Assembly (NCBI GenBank): GCA_012064415.1
Contig: SSNU01000153.1
Location: 1 to 64,000, forward strand
Length of the DNA: 64,000 bases
Origin: Gyrodactylus bullatarudis
Taxonomy: Eukaryota; Platyhelminthes; Monogenea; Gyrodactylidea; Gyrodactylidae
Direction of reading: 5' to 3'
Positions 42,625 to 54,769 of this stretch are shown here, piece by piece (position 1 is the first letter of the stretch; every line of letters starts with the position of its first letter). A model generated the notes under the pieces. It was not told where the DNA came from, made no database searches, and saw nothing but the letters and a program-made list of their open reading frames with translations. Made by a program: the position numbers and the translations under genes.

Positions 42625-44431
42625 ATGGTAACGGCTTTAGAAACACTTCTTATATTATTTTTATCAAGTAAATCAATATTTGAAACGTCAAGCATGTATT
42701 CATGGCCAATGTACATGTAATATAGATATCAATGTTTGTGATAAAGGTTGTTGCTGTGATTCTCAATGTTCGAGTGAAGATTTGGTTGCTTTCAATTCTT
42801 GCAATCAGGATGAAAAATATTTTGATGAAAAGTTTTGCTACTACACTAACTTGTTTTCAACGCCTCTATCTCAAGTTTTACTCAGATCAAAAGATAATCA
42901 TACCTGCTTACAAATTCCAAACTGTAATTTTGCTTCGAATGATTTTTCTAGATTTCTCCAGTAATTTCTACCAAACACCTCTTCTTATTGCCAGCCAAGA
43001 AGATGCGCTGCAAGTTTCGAAAAAGTTTTCTTCAATCATTCAATCAAGTTATCCATCCAGGACAAGATATCTATCTCATGATCCAATATTTATAATCAGA
43101 CCTGATTTTAATATAGAAAAACTCACCTTTCTAAATATGATCGAAGCTAAATTTTTAGTAGATTACAGTTACGAAGATACTATCGATTTGACAACTATTT
43201 TAAATGATTGCTCTCAACTACCATCATATGATTCCTTTGATTTTGGAAATTTCATCAAGAATCCGTCATATATTGACTCTGTCTATGATATTACATCTTT
43301 AAAAACGAATTTAAACTATAAGGAGTTCAGTATTTCTCCAACAAAAAGATGCGTCTCTTCAGACGGTACTGTAATTACGTGCCAGAAAAATACTATTGAT
43401 TGTAAACAGGTCTTTGGTGGATATTACATTTACATTCTAATCGAAAATTCGGCCATCAAACAGATAATAATCTCTTTTATCATTAAAGATTTTACGTCAA
43501 CTAAAGCTGTCAGGAATTTTGGCATTTACTTTTACGCAAAATTTCCCGTGAAATTTCCTTTAGCTAGACCGTCACGTGTTATGAAAAAAAGTGGAAATCC
43601 CGGTTATCAATTTAAAGCTCCAGTTTTGTTCGCTACCAAGACAAGTGAAGGACGAGTTACTATCAAAGAGTATTTTTTGGATAACTCATTATATCAGAAA
43701 GTTCCTGGTACATATTCATCTACATACGCTTTTGTATCAGCTGGAGGTGCGTGTACGGACCAAGCTGGACTTTATCAATATCCTCTAGTGTTTGGAGAAA
43801 ATTCAGTAAGCCATTGTTATCATCATATTGATGTAAATCTTGGCTCAACGACAAGCGGAGGTCTATCATGCAATTCATTGGAACAAACGATTAAAGAGAG
43901 TTTATTTAAAGGATTTCCTACAGATCAAAACACGTTAGTCTTCAATATTTTCGGTAATGGAACAAGTCTTGACCAGCATTGGTATCCAGTAAAAATTTTA
44001 GACTTGGACTTTGTTCAAGGTAAATCTCCTGAACAATTTCCGCGTCTCTGTCGAAACATAATCAAGGACTTGAATATTCAAATCAGCCTCCAGCAGATGA
44101 GTGATTCAGATCAGCCTATTTTGGGCATTGTAGGTGTTGTTATTCAGATAAATAGGGGAATAGTACAGTTTAAAGTAATTTAATAATACGATACTCCATA
44201 GCTACTTGAAAGTATACATATATTGTAATAATATTTGTTTAGTGTTATGGAAACTCTTGCCAAGGAACAGGAATTCAACAAAAATTTTTTTCGAAGACGA
44301 CAGTTAATTTTGAAATTACAAACCAAGTTGACAATTTCTATTACGAAGGCTCCTCAGATGACAATTATCGTTTTCCTTTTATTGGGAACTCCTACAACAA
44401 CAAGATTGAATTTAAAAAATTATTTTCATGA
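42625..44431 (+). CDS. Tectonic-family protein (ciliary transition zone)
   Basis: Tectonics are secreted or membrane proteins of the ciliary transition zone complex (MKS module). Best model: 42625-42667, 42693-42923, 42952-44174 and 44243-44431, with all phases consistent, giving 561 residues (family about 550-700). A signal peptide (METS-like start MVTALETLLILFLSTCIHG) is followed by the diagnostic Cys cluster CTCNIDINVCDKGCCCD near residues 21-37 and CSSEDLVAFNSC. The family motif GNPGY is at about 306-310. The last intron (44175-44242, 68 bp) is ordinary. The first two would be 25 and 28 bp, exceptionally short; single-base frameshifts are the alternative. AATAAA lies at 44477-44482, before the MITE. 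Confidence 0.88.
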
Positions 44432-44505
44432 TTGTGCAATGCTTATCAATAATAATTATAATATTTTTTTACATAAAATAAAATGCTTTTCCTAATTTTT
44501 GTTAA

Positions 44506-44707
44506 CCCTTTTGGTGCCGAGAGTATTTAACAATTTTTATAAAACCCAAAATTTAGCTATGAAGATACCAAGTTACCAAAAATATGCAAATTCACATTGT
44601 GGGCTTCAATTTAAACTTTAATTGATTCAGAAACCTATCAAACTGGTAGAGTTATGAAGGTTCAAAAAAATTGGAAAATGGACATATGTCCATCGGAACC
44701 GAAAGGG
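44506..44707 (+). mobile_element. PiggyBac-type MITE, complete copy
   Basis: It is flanked by TTAA (44502-44505 and 44708-44711), with ends CCCTTTTGGTGCCGA and GGAACCGAAAGGG and a subterminal palindrome TGGACATATGTCCA. About 200 bp, just downstream of the tectonic poly(A) signal. Confidence 0.87.
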
Positions 44708-44711
44708 TTAA

Positions 44712-45735
44712 GGGGAACTACAGCAGGAGCTATATACGGCGCTCTTTTCGTAGAATTGGTTTTGTGAAACCTAATTTCTCTAGATAATCGATTTCTCGAA
44801 ATGTACTTTCATTTGAGCGATGTTGATTAACCATCACTCTGTACACAGTGTACAGATTTAAAATTATACCTTGTGAAATAACATTAAAACTGAAAATCAA
44901 AACATAATTGGGGTTCATAGTACAGGGCGAGGGTTAGGAACTAAAAATAATTTAATTCTCTCAAAATTTCTGCTACTTAATTTCAAATTACTCCAAAACT
45001 TTTTGGAATAGAAATTTATGATTTAAAATTTTTTAAATTATTATAGTTCTATGAGCACTGCTCATTGAGCAGTAGTTAGAAAAAATAATTGTTCAAGTTA
45101 TTGTAGTTCTCTTGAATGATGATCTTTTGAAAATAACCAAACAAGGTTTTAATAATAAAACTTTAAATGCTTGCATTAAGGATATTGTTAATATCAATTT
45201 GCAAGGTAATCGGAAGAATATTTGATAATCTTCCAAAATGTTCTGTTGAAAATTGAAGAATTTTTAATATAATGACACAGTCGGTTCAAACTCAGTGGAA
45301 ATGCAATCGATCTTTTCTTATAGTTTCTAGTAGTTTCTAATAATTCCTGTTTTTAATACTGAGCCCTAGAAATAGACTTTCTAGTTCATCAATTAGAAGA
45401 GTTATGTCTGTATAAATCAAGACAGAATTGAATTTTTTGATACAATAAATTTTTATAGAATCCAGTCCATTATACAGTCAATAAGCAAGAGAGTTTCATG
45501 AATAGTACAAACGTAGAGTTACAAGAATAATAGAATAATATGGTGTATTCTGAGGTATATAAGGTAATTTCATACCATCACACACGCCCATGTATTTCAC
45601 TTAAAATAAAAGGATAGCGATTTTGATTTGGTAAACAAAGATTTTGATAGACAACTCATTTCATTCCCGATTAAGAAGGTGATTCACTACGGGTTAACCT
45701 GAAAAAATAGAGACTTGATTAACAAGGTTTAGAAT
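44712..45735. other. Non-coding interval
   Basis: No supported gene. A minus frame at 44730-44918 is unrecognised. Confidence 0.4.
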
Positions 45736-45739
45736 TCCT

Positions 45740-47455
45740 TGTAAAATTTATAGGAATCTATGATTTTAACGAAAACCTCGATTTTTTCATCAACAATTCG
45801 AACATGTTAGAGATATTTTGGAATCCTATCATGTTGTCCAGTTTTACGATTTGAAGAAAAAATTCTGAAACTATATTTCAATGAAAAATATGGTCCTTTT
45901 ACAAATTTGGATTTGGCTCCATTGTCTTATTGTGATCCTGAAAATAAACTTTTGATCACTTTTGAAATCAATAAAAATCTTCAGTTCAAAGTTCGAAAAA
46001 ATGGGATTTTGGCGCATAATCGAAATAATTTTTTTCAGAATTCTCCTCTTCAAATTGTAAAACTGGACAACAAATAAATAAATTCTTTATTGTCTGATAG
46101 TGTAGTTTGTACAAATTAGAAATTTTCAAGAGGAATTTTCTTTTTTTTTAAATCATTAAAAAAAGAGGGAAATCTGTCAAAGAAATATAGGGATTTTAAA
46201 GAGTTATAAATTGGCATGAGTATTTTGACGCAGTTATTTCTAAGCGTTCTTCCACAAGGGACAGCATTCCAAAGAGTAGTAATGTTCGAGTAAGCAAGTT
46301 TGAGGCATCTAAAATATCTTCTATGTCGGAGTAATTTGATTTTGCAGAAACTGTTATTCGGCAAAGTTGCTAGTCTTAAAAATCTTTTTTTGAATTGCAT
46401 CTAGGACGTGAGAAATCGATATAGATGCTGGACACCATATAGCGGAACAATACTCAACTGTGGGCCTTGCATAGATATTATATAGTAAAATTTTCATATT
46501 GTTGGTTTTGGCAATTTTATGAATATGTAAAGTTCTAGCAGCAAAAAGGTTGGCAATGGATTTGATATAATTATCAAAACGCAAGTTGAAGTCATATTCA
46601 AGACCAAGATCACGAATAATAGTTTTTCTTTCGAGAGTAAAATCATCCGATACAATAGTAGAGGGGAGGGTATTGGGCTTTGTAAACGGTATTAGAAAAA
46701 AACTTTTCGAAAAATTAATTGTTAGGGAATAGCAATTGAGTTCTGAGATTAAGTGATTAACAGTATCAATTATAAAATCAATATCAATTGAACTATCAGG
46801 AAAAGAAAAACAAATTTTGAGATCGTCTGCAAATTTAAAAAAATTAATATTGTAGGGGATTGAGACTGTATTTTGGAAAATACAAGATTGAATAGTAATG
46901 GACCCATTCTGCTTCCTTGTAGGACACCAGACGTTATGTTAATAAAAGTGGAGGATTTATTTTCAATCGAAACAAATTGAGTTCGGCATGAAAGAAATAG
47001 ATATATGACATTCAATAAGTTTTGGTCATGAATAAATTCGAACATTCATAACTGAAGAGAAAGAAAGGGAGTCAAAGGCTTTTTTTAAATCAATATAAAT
47101 GACAAGATTTTGAATATTTTCAGTTTGACATTTCTGGATGTGAGAAAAAAATGAAAGAAGGTTCGTTTCAGTAGATTTAGCAGAAACAAAGCCATTTTGG
47201 CTAGGGTCAATTATACTAATATCAATATATTTTTTGAGCATAAATAGTATTATAGAGTCAAGAATAACGGTAAGTTTGGGTAGAATAGAGATGGGACGAT
47301 AGTCACAGGGTAGCATGGGATTCTTAGTTTTTGGAATAGGAGTTATTTTAATGAGAAGGATTCCAAAATATCTCTAACATGTTCGAATTGTTGATGAAAA
47401 AATCGAGGTTTTCGTTAAAATCATAGATTACCAACTTTATATCAATTAGCTTTAT
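45740..47455. repeat. Foldback FB1, copy E, holding a LINE
   Basis: The outer arms 45745-45830 and 47355-47445 are almost identical inverted copies (ATCTATGATTTTAACGAAAA, TTTTTTCATCAACAATTCGA, AACATGTTAGAGATATTTTG). The usual FB1 middle (45850-46075) is followed by a minus-strand LINE fragment. The near-identity shows that the arms are young or converted while the other FB1 copies have diverged. Confidence 0.75.
46080..47335 (-). pseudogene. LINE reverse transcriptase fragment (CR1/jockey-like) with 3' end
   Basis: From high to low: LPCDYRPISILPKLTVILDS and DPSQNGFVSAKSTETNLLSF (RT motifs 1-2), LVIYIDLKKAFDSLSFSSV (motif A, catalytic Asp), ITSGVLQGSRMGPLLFNLVF (motif B), then a frameshift around the expected FADD. 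LRFDNYIKSIANLFAART, YARPTVEYCSAIWCPASI, and LLRHRRYFRCLKLAYSNITT follow. The 3' end reads GACAATAAAGAATTTATT. Frame breaks occur near 47030, 46770-46600 and 46370. Same family as the copies at 0.4, 29.9 and 63.1 kb. The endonuclease part is missing. Confidence 0.88.
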
Positions 47456-48111
47456 TTTTATAATTTTAGCGATATATTACGATTTAAATGGCCAATGAGT
47501 TTCGGTTCCGGTTTAATCAAAAATTGTAATAAAGCGTTTCTTGTTTCTTGGTACTATTTTGAGCTTAATGCTAGATGTGATATTTCTCCAGTTCCAGAAT
47601 TCGTAAAGATGAAATAGGTTCAGCTTTCAACATCAAGATATGAAAATGTTTTCTAGATCTGATATGATAACATTTATTTTCGATGAAATTATATTTCATC
47701 AGGATTATGCTAGATTTCTGATTTTTAAATGAAAAAAAGAAAATTTAGCCTGGAGAGTTACTATTGTATTATAAAAGTATTTACAAGTTGAATCAAAATC
47801 ACCAATCTATAATAGCTTGAAGAGAATCAATTGAATAAATCATCTTATTCTCTGAAGTAGACAGGTACTTGACTATCTTGATACCAAATTTATTAGAGAT
47901 ATTTAGGATCAAAATCAACTCTTTATTTTGTAATGAAAAGTTTCATAAAAGAGTTAAATTCTTCACCAATAATAATCGAGATTTTCCTTTCATCCAATCA
48001 GATTGATTTCAGATGGGAATAATTCGTCAAGAATCATTTTCCAAATTTTATCTTTAATTCTAAAAACTCTTTGGCTATGATCTACTTATTTTAAGGGGAA
48101 TTAAAAATAAC
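47456..48111. other. Non-coding interval
   Basis: Nothing recognised. It may hold the promoter and 5' untranslated region of the gene starting at 48112. Confidence 0.35.
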
Positions 48112-48468
48112 ATGATTAGGTTTCTAATTGGATTTATCAAGAAACGGGTTTCACAGCCAAATTTAGAAACATGTATTCGTTTTACATATCTTTCATGTGC
48201 AGCAATTATGACAGCAGCATTCATAGTTGAGTGTATTCTGGTACACTTAGTCGTAGCACCCTATCTTCACGAGGCTGGATTTAATCAAACAACTTGTCGT
48301 ATAAAATCAACCAAGCTTCAAGAGAAACTTTTACGTTGTGAGAATAAATGTACAAAGGAACATAGTCGATTCCCATGCCTTTATGTTGAAGTTTACTACT
48401 CAAATAATAACAAGACAGCTATACTTTTTGATAATATTTCAACCCATCAGATTTACAAAAATAATAAA
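48112..48468 (+). CDS. TipE/KCNMB-like ion-channel auxiliary subunit, first coding exon
   Basis: The 119-codon exon from ATG ends at a donor GTGAGT (48469, phase 0). A short cytoplasmic N-terminus is followed by one membrane span (about residues 23-49), then an extracellular part with Cys 62, 76, 80 and 89 and N-glycosylation sites NQT, NKT and NIS. The pattern TTCRIKSTKLQ...CENKCTKEHSRFPCLYVEV resembles the extracellular loop of Slowpoke-beta (KCNMB) and insect TipE/TEH subunits, which tune BK potassium or Para sodium channels. The rest of the loop and the second membrane span should lie in later exons, which I could not place, so the gene may continue past the window or be truncated. Confidence 0.65.
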
Positions 48469-48966
48469 GTGAGTTATTTATGCATTTGATCAATAACTCA
48501 TGAGCTTGAAAATAAAAACAATATTATTTTTAGTAAATTTATCCTTTCAAATCCCACTAGGTATTTGAATGCACACATCGCTTAAGCAATTCATAATTAT
48601 TCATATAAAATTCAAAAAATACTTTTTTTACCATCCATTCAATAGGAAATCTGTTAATCTTTTGGAAAACGCAAAAGTCTCAGCTCAACCATTCGTCAAA
48701 CACGTGCTATACGTATTCAAAAATTAATTCTATTTTAAAACGTTCTCTATGGAAAATTAATTTTAAAATCATACGCATAGAATTCAAAAATATAAAGCGC
48801 CTTAACTCTATCTGCTAAAGCTTTAAAAAATAGCCAATATTCGGATCAAAATTTTTTTATCAATAACTCATGAACATAAAATAATTGCGTTAAAATGGCT
48901 GCAGATTCGATCAAAACTCATAAAATAAAGTTTTTCGATTAGCTAATAGCTAAAATCTCAGCCCAG

Positions 48967-49098
48967 TTAAATTTTGAAATTAGCTTTCAGAAAATTTCCA
49001 AACAAAATGTTCAGATTCCTGTTGAATGAGAATTGTTCATCACCAAATGCTGAGTTGATTAAAATCAAATAATCATTTTGCTGACTAATGTCTTGCAT
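48967..49098 (-). CDS. Short frame after hammerhead 4 (MQDISQQ start)
   Basis: The minus frame starts at 49098, 33 nt after the predicted cleavage site, with MQDISQQNDYLILINSAFGD and ends at 48967. Its start matches those at 136 and 9496 (AGTCAGCAA string). A longer frame with an upstream start at 49164 would begin inside the ribozyme. Element-derived; function unknown. Confidence 0.4.
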   Translation of the reverse strand: MQDISQQNDYLILINSAFGDEQFSFNRNLNILFGNFLKANFKI

Positions 49099-49127
49099 TT
49101 TGTAGGTAGAAAACGAAAATAGATTCT

Positions 49128-49180
49128 GGGTGAATATGAGCTCTTTATTTTCGTCGGTTCTCATCAGACCCTACACCGAC
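49128..49180 (-). ncRNA. Type-I hammerhead ribozyme, family 1, copy 4
   Basis: On the minus strand CTGATGA is at 49167-49161 and GAAA at 49152-49149. Stem I is GGGT with ACCC (49131-49128), another compensatory variant. Stem III is ATAAAGAGCTCATAT (imperfect). The flank GTCGGT (49180-49175) pairs with ACCGAC (49158-49153). Cleavage is predicted between 49132 and 49131. Core intact. Confidence 0.85.
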
Positions 49181-49184
49181 ATGT

Positions 49185-49231
49185 ATATTTATACAGAATA
49201 TTATTCAATGATAAAGTTCTTTTGAGCCAAT
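49185..49231 (-). promoter_or_regulatory. CCAAT/TATA module of hammerhead copy 4
   Basis: On the minus strand ATTGG (49231-49227) and GTATAAATAT (49194-49185) precede the ribozyme, as in copies 1 and 3. Confidence 0.55.
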
Positions 49232-50410
49232 CAGAGCATTTATTTGTAACCGGATGGAGGGTGGAGGGGCTGTTGGTGTTACACCTTTCTATCTCTTTTT
49301 GAAATATGTTTCTATTCCTCTGGACCCCAGAAATCTAAAATCTCTAGAATTTCTTGCGGATAAACTTTGAAATAAATAAACAATCAGAGATTTTATTGAA
49401 CATTCTATAAAACTTTTTCGTGCATAGACACCTCTTTTTACTTATGGAGTGCCTCTTAGTATTGTTTGAATGTGATTCTCTTTCGCGACAAAGAATACTT
49501 GAATACAGATTAAGTGAAGAGAATTTTGTACTTCTAGTTATCTATGACACACGCTCAATGTGAGTACGAGAAGTTTGCAATGAAAAATAGAAAATTTTTT
49601 GGGATAATTTTTTGTAAATTTTCATTCAATAGAAGTAATTATAATACATCTTACACTTGATAGAAGTTTTTCGAACACAATTTTCATTTAGTAGAAGTAT
49701 TTTTTTTAATCTTAAAAATAATAGAAGTGTTATTAGTGTACAAGTTGAGATTTGTACAATACTTTTATACCTTAAGCAGTTCAAACAAGGTCAATATCCT
49801 TACAAATGAATGGCACTAATTTCAAATGTTCTATAGAATCATCTTTCATGATTGAAATCTTAAATCCAATGAATCTTCCGAAAAAGGTAGTAGGAATTAT
49901 TAACTGACTCAATTTAACTCATGATACCATCAGCTGAAATGTGTAGACCCTATTTGACCAGTTTATCCTTAAATTCTACAAACTGAATATTCGTCACATC
50001 AGTAAGATAAAGTAAGCGTAAATATTTTCAAATTTGTATTGAATGAAAATTTCATAATAATCTTCTATTTTTTGTAAATACACTGAATATACCTTGTCGT
50101 TATTGATGATCTATCTTTTTCTAATTATCCCAATTTTTTCACTTTACGATGCTTAAATAGATAACACAAGTAGTATTTTTTAATTAACATTGACAAGACT
50201 CATCGAAATACGAATGACGTTTGAGATTTACCAATTACTTGAACTTTTATAGATTGAAGGTTCCACCCATTTGATAATTTGTGGTGAAATCTTTAGTTTT
50301 ATCCGTTGATCAAAAGAGTATTTCTTTTTTTATTTTTTTCATTAAAAAGAATTTAATTATGAAAATAATTAATTAATACAAGAATCGTGGAAAAAACAAA
50401 GGAAACGCAT
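49232..50410. other. Non-coding interval with degenerate phrase repeats
   Basis: At 49570-49760 phrases such as TCAATAGAAGTAATT, TTGATAGAAGTTTTTC, TTAGTAGAAGTATTT and AATAGAAGTGTT recur, much like the arrays at 3.1, 24.2 and 56.1 kb but with a different core. No gene. Confidence 0.45.
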
Positions 50411-50650
50411 TCAAGCAAGCTTCCTTTGGGTAATTTTATCCAAAAAATATCTTTTCCTGGTGGTAAAGTTATATTTTTCAAGCAAAATACATACATGAAT
50501 GATAGGACAAGCCAGTTTCTTTCCTTCTTCTAAAATAACTCTAATACCAATACAAAAAAGATATTTCATCATTTGTGATTCTGTGACCGGTATGGTTGTG
50601 TGTTTCTCTCCTTTATTTGGCAAAAATTCAGTCAGTTTGTGGTTATTGGA
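50411..50650 (-). CDS. Candidate exon, weakly cyclin-like
   Basis: The minus frame reads KLTEFLPNKGEKHTTIPVTE, SQMMKYLFCIGIRVILEEGK and KLACPIIHV before a possible donor GTATGT (about 50495). The pattern CxxxRVILEEGKKL recalls the first cyclin-box helix of Cyclin-Q/K-type proteins, but the similarity is short and no following exon was found. After the donor-like site the frame continues to a stop at 50411. Treat as a possible exon only. Confidence 0.2.
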   Translation of the reverse strand, partial: SNNHKLTEFLPNKGEKHTTIPVTESQMMKYLFCIGIRVILEEGKKLACPIIHVCILLEKYNFTTRKRYFLDKITQRKLA

Positions 50651-52175
50651 AAAGGAAACTTTTTAAATTTAATCTATACTGTTAAAGATCTTGAAATTTT
50701 TTGTCTACGCTTCCGAAATTTCATTATGAAAGGCAGACAACTGATCTATGAGAAACACCGGAAGTTGAAGATTTCAATTCAGATAATTTAGCACTGCGCT
50801 CATCAAACTGATCTAACTTCTGGGAACAGGAACGAGTCGATGACTGTCATAAATTTTGACCTTGGGAATATCATATTATTAAAATCCAGTTAATATCAGA
50901 AAGAAATCGATCTACGTCCCGAACTCTTGACTGTTATCATCAAGTTTTTATGTTAATCTAAGATTTCTACGTTTCCTCATCATGTATAATTTAAAATACT
51001 TAAAAGAATCTACTCAAGATAGAAGAGAATTGAGGAGATTAGCTTCAAAAACTTGAGTTATAGCTAAACTGACAGCCATCAACTGTAGACTATAAGCTAA
51101 TCCTAATGGAAAAAGTTACTCAACTCCAAGAAATATGCTCAAGTAGTCCTCATCACAAATGAATTAGTTTTCTCTAATCAAATAATTTGTTTGTAAATAA
51201 AAAGCTCTTGACTAAACAAATATACAAATAAGTGTTGAGGAAAACGAAACAATGTTTATGTACATTAGAGGTAGATTTTTCAATATTATTTTCCCTGGGT
51301 AATAATTGTTATCATAAAGTTTTCGAATTTTATGATTCCTATTAAAGTGGCAGTGAAATTGTCAGAGTCCTTTTTTATTGTTAAAAATCTCTAAATTTTG
51401 ATGCTCTGTTAAGTGAGGATTCAAAATTTATATTGGAATAACTGTTACCCAGGAAAGAGTCTGTTACGTTAATCTTGTTACTCTTGATAGTCTTAAGACT
51501 AACGGAATGGTTTTTTTTGTTAGACAAATCACTTATATTTTTATTACCGAGAATCAAGATCAGCAAACTATATGATTAACTATAATTTATTACCTATTAG
51601 ATATACCTTACCTAAACTCAAAGAATTAAAAGCTTGTCAAAAGATGAAAACTATGAAATGTGACCGGTAAATTATGTTTGACTCTGAGATTTATGAGAAA
51701 ATATGAAAAAGTAATAAAAATTGATTCGAAGAAAATACGTTTCAGTTATTCACTTTTCCTTGATGCATAAAATATTTTTTTTCAGTAAACTGAGTAGCAA
51801 ACTTTTCCCGAGTTGGAGAGTAATTTTTCAAGTGTAATACATTAATTTCAATACCTACAAGTACAAGTAAACTTCCGAGTCAATGAATATTGTTTACTGA
51901 ACAGAGAGCAACGGAAAAAATACACTTAGTTATCGTTCGAGAGTTGAAATTTATTTTCTGGATCATTTTTCAACTCAAGTTTGTGTAAGTTTGAGGAAAA
52001 AGAGTTCCAAAAATTTTACCAACTTAATTTATTAGAACGTGTTATTTTGGAATCCGAACTTTAAAAATCATCCTAACCGCATACACAAGCATTTTAAGAT
52101 AAGTTTGAAAATGTATTTATATAGTACATACCTTAATTAAAATTAATATTATTTCACTCCCTGTTCAAGTATTTA
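50651..52175. other. Non-coding interval with a possible LINE scrap
   Basis: The minus frame at 51566-51381 includes SLKTIKSNKINVTDSF, resembling SLETVKSNKINGN at the end of the LINE at 1.1 kb, so a short LINE remnant is likely. Nothing else recognised. Confidence 0.3.
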
Positions 52176-53555
52176 CAGTTGTGCTCCAGTTTTGGTGTAT
52201 GAGAAATCGCACACTCCATTTTTCCTATGAAAAATAGTTTTTCACATCAAAACACTGAAACGACTTTTGATAGAATTCTTCATTGATTTTTAATTAGACA
52301 TGAAGATGTAATTAATTAATGAAACTTACATAGAAAATGTTTGAAACTAAATTGAAACCCATAAATATAGAATATAATTATAATGATTTCACGGGAGGAA
52401 ATAAAAAAATAAATTTTTAGATATATCGATAATTTTTTCAGGGTTTGTGCAGAATCTAATTTTTATAAAAATTTATCGAAAAAAATTAAAAATTTCCTAA
52501 AAAAACTGAAATTCGCAAAAATCCCAAATTAGATCACATATTTCTTCAAATTACTTGTCTAAAACGCAATTACACAATTGAACTAATTAGCTCATCGAAA
52601 AGAACGGAAAATTCTGCGTCTAATGAGGTATATTTCAATATCACGCGAAAAATCTTCTTTTTAAAACCAGACGTTAAACTTGGAGTAGCTGTAAAAACTC
52701 ACGAAAATTGTCATATTTTTCGGGTTTAAAAGCTCGCTAGAGCTCATATTTTCCATAAATCTCAGAGTGTTAAGACTCTATACTATGCAAAATTTTGTGC
52801 TCTTTCTAATGGTCATATTTTTATTTCAATATCTTGTGAAATTCAAAAATATAAATGTATGCACGGTTTAAGTCAATGGATCCATTCAAGAAATTAAATC
52901 AACTAATCAGAATCAACCATAAAAATTCATTTATTTTCGAATCTATTGTATAAGGAATAGCTATGAATCTATTCTTGACCTTAAATTGACCAATCATTTT
53001 AAGGATTTATCTATTAGTCATAATTTAGAATCATTCTTATTGGTTTGTAACCTTCAAAAGTGACTGGAAATACATGACGTGATTTTTCCTTGACAAATGC
53101 CACCACGTGTTTACATCTGTACAAAAGATCCTAATAAATTCTGTTATATTTGCGGATACTATTTCGGATTAAAACGAATGTACAGTATAACTGATTTACT
53201 GATCAAAGGATAGAAGATTATTTCAGGACGCCCATCATACGTAACACATCAATAACTATAATTATTGAACTTTTACCTATTGAAGGTGACACATTGCCTT
53301 TTTTACCAAAGTTTATTTTCTTGATTTTTCATGCTCAGTGGACGAATGCAATAGGGTTTAGTGGGACTGATCGAATCAAGAGAAAATTTTCTTTAAATTG
53401 AGACAAAAAACTAAAAAATTGTGAAATTTTGGCCAAAAAATTATCTTTCCAAAAACTTGTTCTACTTTTAAGTAGATCTATGATGAGAAAAATCTATCTT
53501 TCATAGGAAAATTGGGGTGTGCGATTTCTCATACACCAAAACTGGGACACAATTG
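52176..53555. mobile_element. Tc1/mariner-like element, non-coding copy
   Basis: Terminal inverted repeats of about 60 bp start CAGTTGTGCTCCAGTTTTGG and end CCAAAACTGGGACACAATTG, flanked by TA (52174-52175 and 53556-53557). Size 1380 bp, close to autonomous Tc1 elements, but no readable transposase frame was seen, so it is a decayed or non-autonomous copy. Confidence 0.75.
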
Positions 53556-53557
53556 TA

Positions 53558-54765
53558 CTCTCTCGACTTTTTTGAGATCTCCTACCTTTGTTTTCAGATA
53601 GGTTCATATATGCTGATAAAATGCCTTCATTTTTGAAAATTCTGCTATTTTTCCTCGAAAAATGCTATCCTGTTGTCGCCCCTCATTGATTACTGATCTT
53701 GTTGATACTTATTTTTGTAGTGTATCAACATTTTTCATCAAAACCATAATATAGAATGATATATTCCTGGTAAAATACTAGCATTTCTGCATAGAACAGT
53801 GTGACTTTTCAATTTTCTTTTTTCAAAGTTATAAATTATGAATTCCTTCATTTCCCAAAGGCTTATTATATCTCTATACTGAATGTCACGCCCATTAATT
53901 TTGAGAAATTTATACACTATTTTCACAACACTAAAATTAATCATTAACTTTTGAATATTTCAAGATGATAGAACTGAAATAATGATACAGTCAAAATCGA
54001 AATTCAATGGCTCTATTTTCTTCTGCTTTAATTATGACTATAACAATATTTCTTGTCAATCTAAATCTATAAAATGAGAATTTACAATTTTTTAAAAAAA
54101 ATCACAATATTTTTTTATTCAGTCTAAAAATCAATGAATTTAAAATCGAAGTCATTTATTTAATAGGACTTATATGCATTTGGTATTGTTTCCAAGAAAT
54201 AAAAGTTTAAATAGTGCATTACAATTTCATCGAATGAAAATATATCCATTTTCAAATCACGCTATGAGAAAAATTTTCGATCAAAAAAATGTCTAAGAAA
54301 AAAAGAAAAGCTTCCTGTTGTTCCAGAAAAGAAACTTGAAAAATCAATTCAAAAAATTTACTGTTATTTTTAACAACTGAAGCAAAAATCAAATCAGAAA
54401 TTTCTGAGAACAACTTGGACAGAAAATTTTTAATTTATACTTTTCAAAATACCATCTAAAATTTTCAAGCCTACTATTAAAAAGGTTATTTTTTCAAACC
54501 AAGCATCTTCTAATCTACACAAAATTATTTTTATAGCATGTACAAGTATATGTATCTTCTTCTGTGACTCTGCCTAAAGGGGAAATAACCTGTCTCTCGA
54601 CCACTCTGCTCGATTCATCACACGAAACTAGGTTTTAAAATAAAAGTTATAATTATCTGAAGCAATGAAAGATAGTGAGGATATTGGTCCGAAAAATTAT
54701 CTGATTTTTCATTCTAGAGTATCAGCATGGGGTCCATTTCTAGTTCTAATGGAAAAAAATTAGAT
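53558..54765. other. Non-coding interval
   Basis: A minus frame at 53738-53944 (KIVYKFLKINGRDIQYRDI) has coding-like composition but is not recognised. Otherwise featureless. Confidence 0.3.
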
Positions 54766-54769
54766 TCCA

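Noticed and set aside
42732..42960. Tectonic starting at 42732 in the long frame alone
   Set aside because: The Cys-rich N-terminus is encoded in the neighbouring frame up to 42923; using 42732 would discard the family-defining CCCD cluster.
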